A DNA stretch of 64,000 nucleotides from Zychaea mexicana. Taxonomy: Eukaryota > Mucoromycota > Mucoromycetes > Mucorales > Lichtheimiaceae. Within the stretch, counting starts at the first letter, position 1; the number at the start of each line of letters is the position of its first letter. This document shows, one piece after another, positions 33,645-45,457 of this stretch. The DNA lies in the NCBI RefSeq assembly GCF_025766255.1, contig NW_026516838.1:1-64000 (forward strand). The letters are read 5' to 3'. The notes below the pieces were generated by a model. The model saw only the letters and a list, made by a program, of their open reading frames with translations, did not search any database and was not told where the DNA came from. The position numbers were made by a program, and so were the translations under genes.

Positions 33645-34746
33645 CTCCTCCTCACCCCGACGCTACATTATAAAGAATCTCCTATCACCAGCTGTTACCA
33701 ACCTTCAACCAGCTTTGGTTGTGTGAATAAAATTAAATTACAAGAGAGATGGAAAGTATCATGCAATACTGCTAACTGGCAATCTATCAGCCCTTACCAG
33801 TGTACACGACGTAATAAAGAGCATCATATTGACACATGCTGTCAACAACTGCAGTCTAAATGGCTTTGTAACAGAATATGAAGCAGTTGCTGAAATTCTT
33901 TTTAAGAGTTCAAAGTCGCCTAGATGTTGCTATGGAGCAGCTGAGAGATGTCAAGTATCCATGAGAGTAGCAGCGACTTTAGCCATGACAGCTAAGTAGA
34001 TATGTATGAATGCTAACAGGTCTTACAAAAGCATAATACAAGCTCCCGTTCTTAAAAAGCTCCTGTAACACACAATGGAATATGCATGTATGACCATGCT
34101 TATTTTTCGGATTCCATCAAGACCTTTCTTTCCACAAGTCCATCTCCTTTTTAGCGCTGAACTACTTATGGTAGATGCCAAAGAAAACTATGCTGTTGTG
34201 ATTGGCTCAATGTCTACAGAAAATAAGTTGTTCTTTTGCCCACCATCTCCATAGTGTCGAGCGCGGAGAAGCCGGTTTCCAAACAGCCTGTTACTCTGTA
34301 CCACGTCTGTTACCACTCTAAGTGTTTGTGATGTAACGCAAAATAAACACTGCGGTGGAACCAATGAAGAACTATAAGATGCAGGTGATAGTATGCCATA
34401 ATGCATGCTGCTGCAACCCCACTTTATAAAGGTAGAACAGTTGGCCGGGGACATAAACATTTTAAATAGGGTAAAATAAGAAAAGAGTAATGCACAAGGA
34501 AGAACCAGATAAGGTGGGTCTGCGCTTGTACTTTCACTACAACAGATCGAACCATTGTACAGGACACTGAGCTTAAACTTTGGAGTATCCAATATTCCTC
34601 TGAGCCAACAAAGCCCAAACATGTGTGCATGATTGTGTGTGCGCGCGTGCTACATACTTTAATTGACCACCGCGGTATGATTTCAAACCTGAGGTTTCTT
34701 TATCTTTCTTTCTTTCTTCCTTTTTCCCTTTTCTCGTAAAGTTCTA
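33645..34746. other. Intergenic between divergent genes
   Basis: Shared upstream region of the methyltransferase (-) and P450 3 (+), 1.1 kb. The 40 bp before the P450 ATG is CT-rich, as in many fungal leaders. The 144-codon minus frame at 34188-34622 is judged spurious. Confidence 0.6.
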
Positions 34747-36923
34747 ATGGATCACCTTGCCCCTTATTTATCCAAAATCGATCGCGAAAAGCTACCCACC
34801 GTTGCCGGCATCACTGCTGCTGTTGCAATCATCCTTTATGCATATGCAAAAACAAAAAGTGATAACCCAGGCAAAGGATTGAAACCAGTGCCCACAGCTC
34901 CCGGTTGGTACCCACTTGTCGGTAAGTGATACAACGAACAACGAGGAAGGCAGATTTTTGCTACATCTCCACCAAACATTATCCACTAAAAGCTATATCT
35001 TTGTACTTCTCTTTGATAGGTCATTTAATCACGATGGGAAAACGACCAGTGTTGCAGCTTCAAAAGTGGCACGAATCAATTGGTGAGATACAGTGAAAAG
35101 AAACATGTAAATATTAGAGGATGGATAGTTAACAAACAGAGATAGATGCACCGTTTTTCTCTGTATATATGGGAGCGCGTCGTACAGTTATGATCAACGA
35201 TCCAACAGTTGCGCATGAAATATTTGTTCACCGCGGTGCAATTACTTCATCTCGCGCATCGCATACTTTCTCTCATAATATTTATGGTGTGGGCGGCAGG
35301 TGAGAGCTTGTACGGAATTTAGAAGACTGTCAAGTGAAACGTCCTTGTTCACAATTTCTTTGTTATTTCGACCAGAGGAGTCGTGATTGCCAAGGCAGGA
35401 AAGAAATGGAAAGATTCACGAACACTCGGTAAAACTTTATTATCATTAATACGTTTTAGCAAGAAAACATGGAAACTGATATTGCTTTTTATTTTGAACA
35501 AAATAAGCACTCGATATCCTAGCACCCAAGTTTGTAGACCAGTTCGCCGACGTTATCAGCAAGGAAACCGAGATAGCGGCTGAAACGCTGATCAAGGCTA
35601 CCCAAACAGCCGGCAGCATCAATCCTTTGAAAACACTTCAGTTAGCCACTTTGAATGTCATCATGCTGACGTGCTTTGCTGAACGCTTGCCATCCACCGA
35701 TGACTCTATGTTTCGCACATTAGTTGATTTGGCCGAACGCACTTTGAAATATGCTGGTCTTTTGGGTGATATCGGTGCTTTCTTCCCATCACTCAAATGG
35801 ATTGATAAACTCAGTGGTCGGCAAGGCAAGCTCAAGGCATTTGTTAAGGAATTTCGAGATGAACCTTTGGGTATCTTGATCGAAAGAGCACGGAAGACAC
35901 CAAAAGATTGTCTCGTCAAAACGATCGATAATATGAAGGAGAAACTTCACTTGGATGAATTGGATGTCACGATGATTTTGAGTACAGTATCTAGTTCTGT
36001 TTGCAAAAGTATCTCTTTGCTGAAGAAGACACGACCACTAAACTCTTATGATTAAAAAAAAATTAGGCGATATGATTGTTGCAGGCTCAGATACCACAGC
36101 TGTATCGCTGACTTGGGCGTTTGCTATTTTGGTTCGTTATCCCAAAATCCAAGCACGTATGCAAGAAGAAATTGATACCTTTGTTGCCAAGGAAGGACGA
36201 CTACCCAAATTTAGTGATCGCGAACTATTCCACTATACGGTTTCAGTTCAGAAAGAGTGTATGCGGTATCGAACAACGACAAACTTTGGTGTTCCTCATG
36301 TATCTACCGAAGCATGTAAGCATCAACAACTTAAAACAAGTGTCTATTTAATAGCTTACTGATAAATTTTGATGCTAGTTGAGTATCGCGGTTACTACAT
36401 CCCGGATGCAACGACTCTAATTTCATCCATGTATGCAATGCATAGAAACCCCGCTGTGTTCCCTAACCCAGACAAGTTTGATCCCGAGCGCTTCATGTCA
36501 AATACCAAGTCAATGATGGCTGCGGCTAACGGTCCTTTGGAGAACAGAGATCATTTCAACTTTGGATGGGGAAGGTGATGAAAATAACATGGGATCAGCT
36601 TTCTTTGATTTTAGAGCTTACTGCTAATATCATCATCTTTCTTCTATTCGCCATTATTAAGACGCCTCTGCCCCGGCTTACACTTGGTAAAATATGATAC
36701 CCTGATAATGTGTCACTCGTGAGCTATTAACTAATCCTTGGATTACTTTCAGGCCGAAGTTGAGTTATTCGACATGTTTATTTCCGTATTCTCGAAATGT
36801 AATATCTTGCCAACACTTGACGCCCAAGGCCAGCCTGAATATCCAAACATTGATGATGTCAAAGCCGGAGGTGTTGTCGTAACTCCTGTTGATCATTGCG
36901 TCCGTTTCGTGCCCCGCAACTAG
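34747..36923 (+). CDS. Cytochrome P450 monooxygenase 3 (CYP509-like)
   Basis: Third P450 paralogue. Nine exons: 34747-34921, 35020-35082, 35140-35299, 35376-35428, 35508-35981, 36067-36315, 36379-36574, 36662-36686, 36753-36923; all phases close, 521 residues, the plain form of the family without the tail of P450 2. N-terminal anchor AGITAAVAIILYAYA; I-helix AGSDTTAVS; KECMRYR (ExxR); PERF; heme motif FGWGRRLCPG with Cys about 460. Exon sizes 63, 53, 249, 196 and 25 nt match P450 2 exactly, marking recent common descent and a fixed intron pattern. Followed on the same strand after 0.5 kb by a DAL5-like permease. Substrate unknown; sterol or xenobiotic roles cannot be told apart. Confidence 0.93.
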
Positions 36924-37433
36924 TAAAGCTATTTCAGGAGTATGATTCTATGTTACATATGCATGTGTTTATAACATATTCTGCGTAATGGCCAGCGCCA
37001 CCAGGGAGATTTAACACACCAAGTTACATCAAGTTATATTGTTTCCAATTTTATATATGACCACTGCCAACTTATCCATAGCAGCTTATCAAGTAGTATC
37101 GTGTTGGCTACGCGTTATTTTCTGATTATACATAGCTTGTGATTATATCGATTTTCAATTTTCTTTTTTGGATGAAATGTCTTCTACACAAATTGAGGCG
37201 CAATACAGTATCCCGAGTTCCTTACATTGTGCATATTTCAAATTGGGCAAAAAAACGCCATGCATATCTCTGCAGAAAACGAAGTTGAGTGCAATAGTTT
37301 TTAAAGCGGTAACGCCTTAACATTGCAACACTATCTTCGTCACACACACTTGATCTCTACGAACATATATAAGGATATACTTGATCGAGGGAACAACTCC
37401 GAGGCACAGCTAAAAGAAATCAGAACTGAACAC
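36924..37433. other. Intergenic between P450 3 and permease 2
   Basis: Half a kilobase of AT-rich DNA, same-strand spacing. An in-frame upstream Met exists at 37323, so part of this segment might be coding if the permease starts there. Nothing else seen. Confidence 0.5.
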
Positions 37434-39849
37434 ATGGCAATGTCAAGATCCAAAGAACCAACAGATTTCATCGAGCCAGATGGGAAGGAATTGCGACGGC
37501 TCATGTGGAAGATAGATTTGCGAATCGTGCCACTTGTGTCGCTCATGTACCTTTGTTCTTTTTTAGATCGGATAAATATTGGTGTGTTTCGCATTTTCTG
37601 AAATGAAGAAAGAACCTCAGTCAGATTTGCTGGTGACACATTAACACTAGAATTGGGTACATATCATTTTCAAATAGGAAATGCCAAGTTAGCAGGCCTA
37701 ATGGACGACATGAGTATAACGAATTCAGAGTACCATTGGGCACTTTCCATATTCTTCGTTGGCTACGTAAGTCCAAACATCGAGTAGTAAATTACTCCTT
37801 TTCCCAACACTGATTCAATTGTTTATTAAGCTCATATTTGAAGTACCTTCCAATCTTATGCTCAAATTCGCTGGCCCTCGATTATGGTTATCCATCATTT
37901 TACTCGTATGGGGAGTCATCATGGCGAGCATGGCCACTTGTCGCACGGGTGCAGGATTGATAGCTGCAAGATTCTTCCTAGGGGTCGCTGAGGTATTGTA
38001 TTCCCTCACCACCTAGAAATCATTCTGTAGTGCTGCCTCTAGTATTTTCTTCTGACATGATATACAATGCAATTGTTCTTCTCATTAGAGTGGTCTATTC
38101 CCAGTAAGCGTTATACTAAATAACATTTAATGCAAAGATATTTATAAAGAGTTAGCTAATCATGATACTTCTTTTTTACAGGGAATTATTTTCTATTTAT
38201 CTGTGTGGTACACAAAAAGACAGTTGGCCTTGCGAATCGCAGTGTTTTATGGAAGCTCTACTTTAGCCGGTGTAAGTTTATATATTGTAATAGATGGTAG
38301 AATATAAAGTTCGTAGACTAACAATGAGCTACGCGGTGTACACTACTACCGCGATTTATTTAAAAGGCATTTGGAGGAATCATTGTAAGTCAACTTTCCT
38401 TGAAGTAGCAAAGTACTACATGTTACGTATACTTATTGGTGAAAAAACACAAAAACAGGCTTATGGGATTGTTCAGATGCATGGCATTGGCGGTTTAAGC
38501 GGCTGGCAATGGATCTTTATCATCGAAGCTATTCCAACATTGGTACTTGGTGCGCTCACTTATGTTGTGCTACCCAATTTTCCAGAAAACACAACATGTG
38601 AGTTCTTGCGTGTTTGGCATTCATGAATATTTGTTCCAAAGCACTGATGCCCCATTATATGCTTTAGTTTTAAACGAGCGAGAGCGTGCGATCATTGCCG
38701 ACCAGAAAAAGAGAGATGCTGGTGTCGCAGCTGATGCAACGAATTTTACGTGGAAACAAGTTGGTTCGACCATGATTGATTGGAAGGTTTACGCCTTTTC
38801 TTTGATATTTTTTTGTGGAGCACTTTTGATGTACAGCCTAAGCATGTTTATGCCAAGTATTGTCCACGGCATGGGATATACATCCTTGACGGCTCAGGTA
38901 CTTTTACTGCTATCATCTCATCTATGTTTTAGATTAGGCAAATTTGAAAGAGGATCAAACCTGCTTTGCTAAGTACATTCTAATGAACTTCTTATGAACA
39001 TGTGAATAGGCGATGAGTAGCCCACCATATGCCTTCGGTTAGTATCCTTCCATTGTCTCATAATCAAATGGATATTACCGAGGAGAACGAAGCAGCTGAC
39101 AGCGTTTCGTAAAGCATTCGTTTGGTGCTTATTTGTAGCATGGCATGCTGATCGACAAGGCGAGCGTGGATTTCACATGGCGTGTTCAATCACTTTATCA
39201 ATTATTGGATACACAATTCTTATTACTTTAAGAGACAAAAGCCCATTGATATTGTACATCGGTACTATTTTCACAGCCATGGGTGTATTCAGCATCAGTC
39301 CACTGAAAACAGCCTGGCTTTCAAATAATGTCGTTGGCCATACTCGACGTAGCACCGCCATTGCATTATCAACGACTTTGGGGAACATAGGTGGAGCAAT
39401 AGGGTAAAAATCAAATTTTCAGGCTAAGCATGCCCGCGGTAAACTGGAACTAGCCCATTCTCACCATAGTCTTCCTTTGTAATAATAGTGGCCAGTTGTA
39501 TAGAGCAGACGATGCACCGCGATATGTAAAAGGCAACACAGCTTGTTTAGCCATTAGTTGCTGTCTCGTTGTTCTACCGATCACAATCAAGTACATTTTT
39601 TACAAGATCAATAAGAAGCGCGACAACATGGCGCCTGAGAAGCTTAGGGCTATATGTGAAAACAGCGAAGATCTCGGTGAAAAGGTATTACTTGTACAAT
39701 TCAACTTGCGTTCCGCTTTTAACAATGTACAAACAATAAACTTATTGATGGCATATTATACTGTTGCAACATACTTTGCATTAGCATCCTGGCTTCCGAT
39801 ATACCCTTTAAAATGCTTTTTATATGTATGCAAATTTGTGCCACTATAA
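37434..39849 (+). CDS. DAL5-like MFS permease 2, model uncertain at the 3' half
   Basis: Organic-anion permease of the DAL5/allantoate branch. Exons: 37434-37581, 37678-37766, 37831-37992, 38089-38103 (15 nt), 38182-38271, 38367-38384 (18 nt), 38459-38597, 38668-38897, 39010-39037, 39139-39403, 39489-39849. The first eight join cleanly: YLCSFLDRINIGNAKLAG, SGLFPGIIFYLSVWY, AGAFGGIIAYGIVQMHG, GWQWIFIIEAIPT are textbook for the family. The join 39037/39139 keeps frame only by dropping most of a helix; the retained DNA at 39101-39138 would encode the missing helix but out of phase with the donor. The last exon runs past GEK into an atypical hydrophobic end and lacks the usual NPxFRY-type tail. 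The gene may be decaying. Start chosen at the second good Met; 37323 is an alternative. Confidence 0.7.
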
Positions 39850-42507
39850 CACTGATGATCTTGGCAAATTATCATTTTGATATGTTGTAGCTTATCATAT
39901 AGAAAGTATAGAGGATATTTTTTATCATGCAATCAAATAAAAACGACAGAAAATATAATCTGTTGGCAGTATTATTTTTAAAAATCTTATCAACCCTAAC
40001 GTTTTTCCCATTGTACAGGTTTTGTTAGTTGTGGCATCCCTCATTTGTAAATATTCTTCTTCTAATTGTACCGTAAGGAAAAGCAACCAATCACCCAGGT
40101 CACTGAGTATATCAATAAATAATATACACTTGAACTATTCTTAATTTCCAACTGGTGTCTATTCGTTCTTAGACTACATATAGTTTTGTGTATCTGATGG
40201 CGGTTTACCCCCCAAAGAAACGTCAAAGGACTATCTAGTGGTAATGTCTGAAGTACATTGGTCTATTACGATCTATATGATAATGTGAATTGAGAATTTT
40301 GAATCATGCTTTAAGAAAAACCCTGCTATACCAACATATTAACTTAGTACTTTGCTTTGTGAGGCATGGTTCTCAATATTGCGACAGATGTCAAAATGCT
40401 ATAGGAAGCCATTTAGCCAGCTCACAGGGCTATGTTCTTAAAGATGAGCAAAGTATTATTGTCCAATACACTAAGCTTATATACCGATGTATGTTTGCAA
40501 AGAGCAACATACAGTAGTTTGACTACAAGAAGCGAAGGCGTATACTTACAACATATATTGCTACTTGCACTTTATATCACAGAGATTGATACATCTATAA
40601 ATACTACACCACGTTGCGGGCTTCGCCAACTATGTACCACTCTTTAAACCAGCTGTATACAGTGAAAAAGACAAGAGCCTAATTACGCAGGTGTTCAATT
40701 CTGGTTACAATGTGTATGATGCATATATCTTATGAGGGGTAAGCTACGCTCTATAAATAAAAGCTTCATCTGTGCTGCTTTCCTTGTTAGAGCTTAATTA
40801 TCACGGTATGCGTATATCTACGGTAGCATGATGCTTACAAAACAATGAAAAACAGATCTGCGTAAGTTTAAGGAGCTTTACATCATTTATGTCGAACTCG
40901 AAACCATGGAACAACAAAGTAGCACTGAATCATGATAGCAAGACTCGATCCAAGCATCCTATTATAAATCCAACTTGTTACATAGCACATTCAACAAGAA
41001 AACGAAAATTAAACCATCACAGTTTTTAAGCACCAGAAACCACAGTATCATAGCGAGAAACAAAGAAAAAAAAATATCATACGGAAAGGACAGCGACTGC
41101 CCCACTCAAATTGTCTGGATCAGGATATTAGAGAAAATCACAGAGGACTATCATTACATACCATGGGCAAAAGCTTACTAGCAGTTTTAGGATTAGTTTA
41201 AATACTACAGTCATAGTAAAATCTATACAATCAGTATAAGAAAGCAATTTATGAAAAAATTACAATTTAAAATCTCTTGTGTTATATTTTATTGGCTTTA
41301 CCGCCGTGTTTAAAAATTATATCTTACTGTGTAAATGCATATCCTAGAAACAAACGTGCGTGAAAGAACGTTTAAACATTAGAAGTAAAGAACAGCTGCA
41401 GAGGCCGCCGTTAAGGTCACCCTCAGATACATTCTACCCTCAGTTGTGTCAGCCCTTTTGAGATGGGATTTTTAAGACTAAGAAAACATATAAATTTTAT
41501 ATTAAACCCGCCTTCGCTTTATCAACCCTCATTAGCTTCAACCTTCTAAGACCCTTTAAGTTATTCGAACCGGGGACCACTGTAGACATATGTTGTGTAC
41601 GATAAAATCGGTACTTCCACTTAATAGCTATTGAACTACTGGAATGCAATCAGAGAAAAACTAACATCGAGGATACGGTAATACGTCTCTATCATTCAAA
41701 AGCATGTGTTGTTTACCCTCATACACAAATATACCTTGCTCAATGTGGGCTCGTAATTATACAGCAACATGTATTTCAAATCTCCAGTAGTTGTTGGCCG
41801 ATATCAACAAACAGCTGGGGCCAAAAGAAGTATCAACAAGCTCAATGTTGCGCGTGCTTTTCATTTTTGCTTGTAGACGTTTCGCTATATTGATGTTCCA
41901 AACTTGTCTTGCTGTTCCGGGGGCACTGTTGCTATACATTTTTTTTCAATGGGCCATTCATTGCTCTGACATATCTTCCAAATTGTGTAAATACATAAAT
42001 TAATTATGTCACAGTATGTTGTCAGAGATATATACGTTCTTTTACATCGATATCTCAATATATATATATATATATATAACGGTAAAGAGAAAAAATATAC
42101 GTACGGTATAGAAACACAATAATAAAATGCTGAATACTGGTAACAGAACCCCCGTGTATCATGATAACAGCCTACATTTTATCACTGATAATGAACTCAA
42201 CTTTTGACTTTTTAACTTCATAAGTCTCGTTATCACACATGCAGTAATCACCTATTCCAGCGCTCGATGCAGCTACTGTTCGATCTAGCATATCATCATT
42301 TGCTTATCGTTAAATGAATTGAGTAGTAATAGTTAAAGTGACAGGTACAATAGAAGTAGTGGATATAGCTGAAATAATCTTGTGTCACCATCTTTCGGAA
42401 AAGTGGGGATGAGAACATGAAGCATATAATAAGAAAACACCGATCATACAGAAAGGGGAAAGGAGAGCATAAACGTTTTGTGTTTCTTTTATTGATTTAG
42501 AAAAACA
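39850..42507. other. Gene-free AT-rich region, 2.66 kb
   Basis: Longest quiet stretch of the central window. Only short unrecognised open frames on either strand, a (TA)10 tract at 42059-42078, and a TTCGAACC motif near 41565 that does not fold into a tRNA T-arm. The last ~100 bp should be the ADH promoter. Confidence 0.6.
42059..42078. repeat. (TA)10 microsatellite
   Basis: Ten uninterrupted TA units in the gene-free stretch upstream of the alcohol dehydrogenase gene. Confidence 0.9.
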
Positions 42508-44088
42508 ATGACGAACGATAAATTCACTGGTTATGCTGCCCTAAAACCTATTGACGGTCCTACATTAGAGTCAATGACATTTGACGCAAGACCACTCGAG
42601 GAAGACGAAGTCGAGATTCGTGTTCAAGCGTGCGGCATGTAAGGCAAAGTGGCGGGCGTATGTGCACATAAGACTAACTAGCAGTGTAGTTGCGGTTCCG
42701 ATGTTCACCATTTGACTAATGTAAGCGAGGGAGCCTTGAGGAAGGTCTGGGTAGACGTGAAAAAGTAGCTCACAAGAGGGTTATTGTTTTGGTTTGCTAG
42801 GGTTGGGGACGAGCAACTTATCCCTTGATTCCAGGACACGAGTTTATTGGCGATATCACTGCTGTTGGCAACAAAGTAACAGAGCACAAGGTCGGCGATC
42901 GTGTGGGTGTAAGCCCTGTATGCCGTAGCTGTAACGAATGTGAACAGTGCACAACTCAGCATAAGCAGTTATGCCCTTCCAAAGTGACCACGTACAACGG
43001 CAAGTACAAGGGCCAGATGACCTATGGTGTAAGTACCTTTTACTTTTCCCTTTCCCGATACGAACATACGTCATGTATACTGGTAGACGTCTTTATTAAT
43101 ATGTTGATCTAGGGTTATGCGGATCGAGTTCGTGTGCAGTCCACATGGGCCATCAAGGTGCCAGAAAATATCAGCAGCGAGGAAGGTGCTCCATTGTAAG
43201 TAATCTATTGTCACGTATCTAATATATATAACGTGCCGTTTCTGATTCATGTCTACTATGATGGCATTGTACTGTTGCTCTGATGCCCCATCCAAAGACT
43301 CTGCGCAGGCGTTACCACGTAAGTAAATTTCTACTCATTCCACGTTGATGTTACTTATGGGAACCGTCTCAGGGAAAGATATAAATTTTAAATTTTTTCT
43401 TGTAGCTTTCTTCCTTTCAAGCATCAAAACATTGGTGAGCAACATTCCGTTGGTATTGTTGGCATCGGTGGCCTGGGTCACTTGGCAGTAAGTACAAGCA
43501 ATATATTCTGTTGGGTGTAATATCTCTGCATGTGGATTGGATATGGGCTCTGTTGTTCCAGGTACAAAACTGACAGAGGTACGATTATGTATGTTTCCTG
43601 ATAACATCTAGGTTCAATGGGCTCGTGCCAAAAACTGCAGTAAGGTTCTTGCCTTTTCTTCATCCGATGCTAAACGGGAAGAAGCTTTTAAACTTGGTGC
43701 AACAGAGTTCGCTACTTTGAGTGAAACTGCCAAATATCAACAGTCTGTTGATTATCTATTTGTATGCGGATCTGGCAAATCAACCAACTGGACTGATTTG
43801 TTGGGCTTGATCAAACTACGCGGCAAGCTTGTATTGCTTGATATTCCCGAGGAACCTGTACCTTTTAATGCGGGTGCATTTGTTTACAAGCATATCAGTA
43901 TTATCGGTAGCTACGTCGGCAGCAGCGAGGATTTGCAAGAAATGCTCGAATTTGCATCTAAAACCGGCGTTCGACCATGGATTGATCGCGTGGGCAACTC
44001 ATTAGAAGAAGTGAACCGAGGCCTTGGGATCATTATGAGCGGCAAAGCACATTATAGAGTGGTTATTTGCGGTGAAGGTCGTCAGTAA
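42508..44088 (+). CDS. Zinc-dependent alcohol dehydrogenase, cinnamyl-alcohol/ADH6 type
   Basis: Cytosolic medium-chain, zinc-dependent NADP(H)-type alcohol dehydrogenase. Seven exons: 42508-42638, 42690-42720, 42801-43028, 43113-43195, 43298-43318 (21 nt), 43406-43487, 43612-44088; all phases close, 350 residues. Catalytic zinc ligands: Cys45 in CGICGSDVHH and His67 in PGHEF; structural zinc cysteines in CRSCNECEQC plus the downstream QLC. Rossmann motif GIGGLGHLA. The usual GxVCxxC spacing of the structural loop is slightly altered. Family members reduce aldehydes such as cinnamaldehyde and fusel aldehydes. Exon 2 acceptor was chosen at 42689 because only that restores ICGSD. Confidence 0.93.
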
Positions 44089-45457
44089 ATGGCATTTCTG
44101 TTTAAATAAAGCGAATATGGAGACTATTTTTCTGCATGATTGTGCTTAGAATGCCAGTTTGTCACAACAAAGAACATGGGTACGCAGTAAAAGGGCTCAA
44201 AGGCTAAATTTAATCATCCAACAGCCATACACCATATATCACAAAAGTTCCTAAATGCGATAAAAAATGACGACAGTCTGATAATTTTAGGATCAAGACC
44301 TTAACAAACGCGACAAATTGTCCAATGAAAGCAACGGTAATTGACAGGTGATCGTTCTCGATTAGTGTATGGCAAGTAAATAAGATATGCCAAGATCTAC
44401 AGCGTTTATAAGTGATGTAGCCAAAAACAGAATAATAAAGAGGTATGATACTTATTACATATGCTAAAAATTTCCTGTGGTGCGACCTGGAGTCAGACAG
44501 TATGTGTACAGAGATACAAAGGTTCACATAAAGCCTACGACGACGGTCTTTAACAAAACGGAACAAGCTGCTGTTAATTTGTATCTACATTTAATCCATT
44601 TCTTTTTCCATAATCGCTGATAGCTGTATTCTTCAGCATAAAACGATTTACACTAGCGATATTTAATTGAAAAAGCTATAATGTAGACTGCAAGCACTTA
44701 AGCAGTTTGCTGTGGTTACTGAACTTTAATGTTGGCTAGATATCACTTTGCCAAGCATCAAGGAGTGAACGCCAAGGCGTATGGTTTTGAAAACAAGGTT
44801 TTACTGTCAGGAGTCAGTAGGTCTACTGTTATTGTTATTATTGATGTCATGTACAATTTAGGAAATAAATATATGCGCGCCATAGAAGAATGATAAAGTC
44901 AAGCATACAAAAAAAAGATCGAGTCAAACACAGCAAAGTCAGCAATTGATACAAAGTATACAACAGCTATTGAGCAAATGTAGTATAAAATACTACTTTA
45001 TATACGATTACTAAACCTTGTCATATGAACGAATGTATAACAAAGCCAGGAAACAAAGATTTGAAGAGCATTTTTCATGCCAACCACAACAATAAATGAA
45101 ACAACAATGATGTTGGATAACCATTTTCTGCAATAGAAGCTAGTCAAAATCAACAGGAAAAAGCATCATTTGAATTTATTAAAATCTGAGCCGACTTATT
45201 ATGGACTTCTTTCAGAGCAGCTATGCGATTCATATAGGTTAAATCGTTTTTTGTATAAAGAAATCAAGCAACAGGTCCCAAACAACTACTGGAAAGCTTT
45301 AACTGTGTTCTCATTACAATCGAAAAGTTCCAAATACGGATTTCCGCTTTTTAGCTCAGCCCGAAGGCCTTCTATACACGGTAAAGAGAGAACTACACCT
45401 TTTTTCCTTTCTGTACTTCCTCTTCAAGTGGGCCAATGCGATTGGACCAAAGAAACA
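44089..45457. other. Intergenic before the PAK gene
   Basis: Contains ADH 3' UTR (AATAAA near 44105) and the PAK promoter. The frame of the PAK first exon is open 96 codons further upstream (from 45170) but that part is AT-rich and not kinase-like, so I treat it as leader. The 118-codon minus frame at 44210-44566 is judged spurious. Confidence 0.55.

Noticed and set aside
34188..34622. 144-codon minus frame between methyltransferase and P450 3
   Set aside because: Cys/Phe/Leu-rich AT-type translation without domain or splice pattern.
41555..41580. TTCGAACC motif resembling a tRNA B box
   Set aside because: Flanks do not form a T-arm stem and no A box or acceptor stem is found.
44210..44566. 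118-codon hydrophobic minus frame
   Set aside because: Not recognisable, no splice or promoter signs; Phe/Ile/Leu bias expected from AT-rich DNA.
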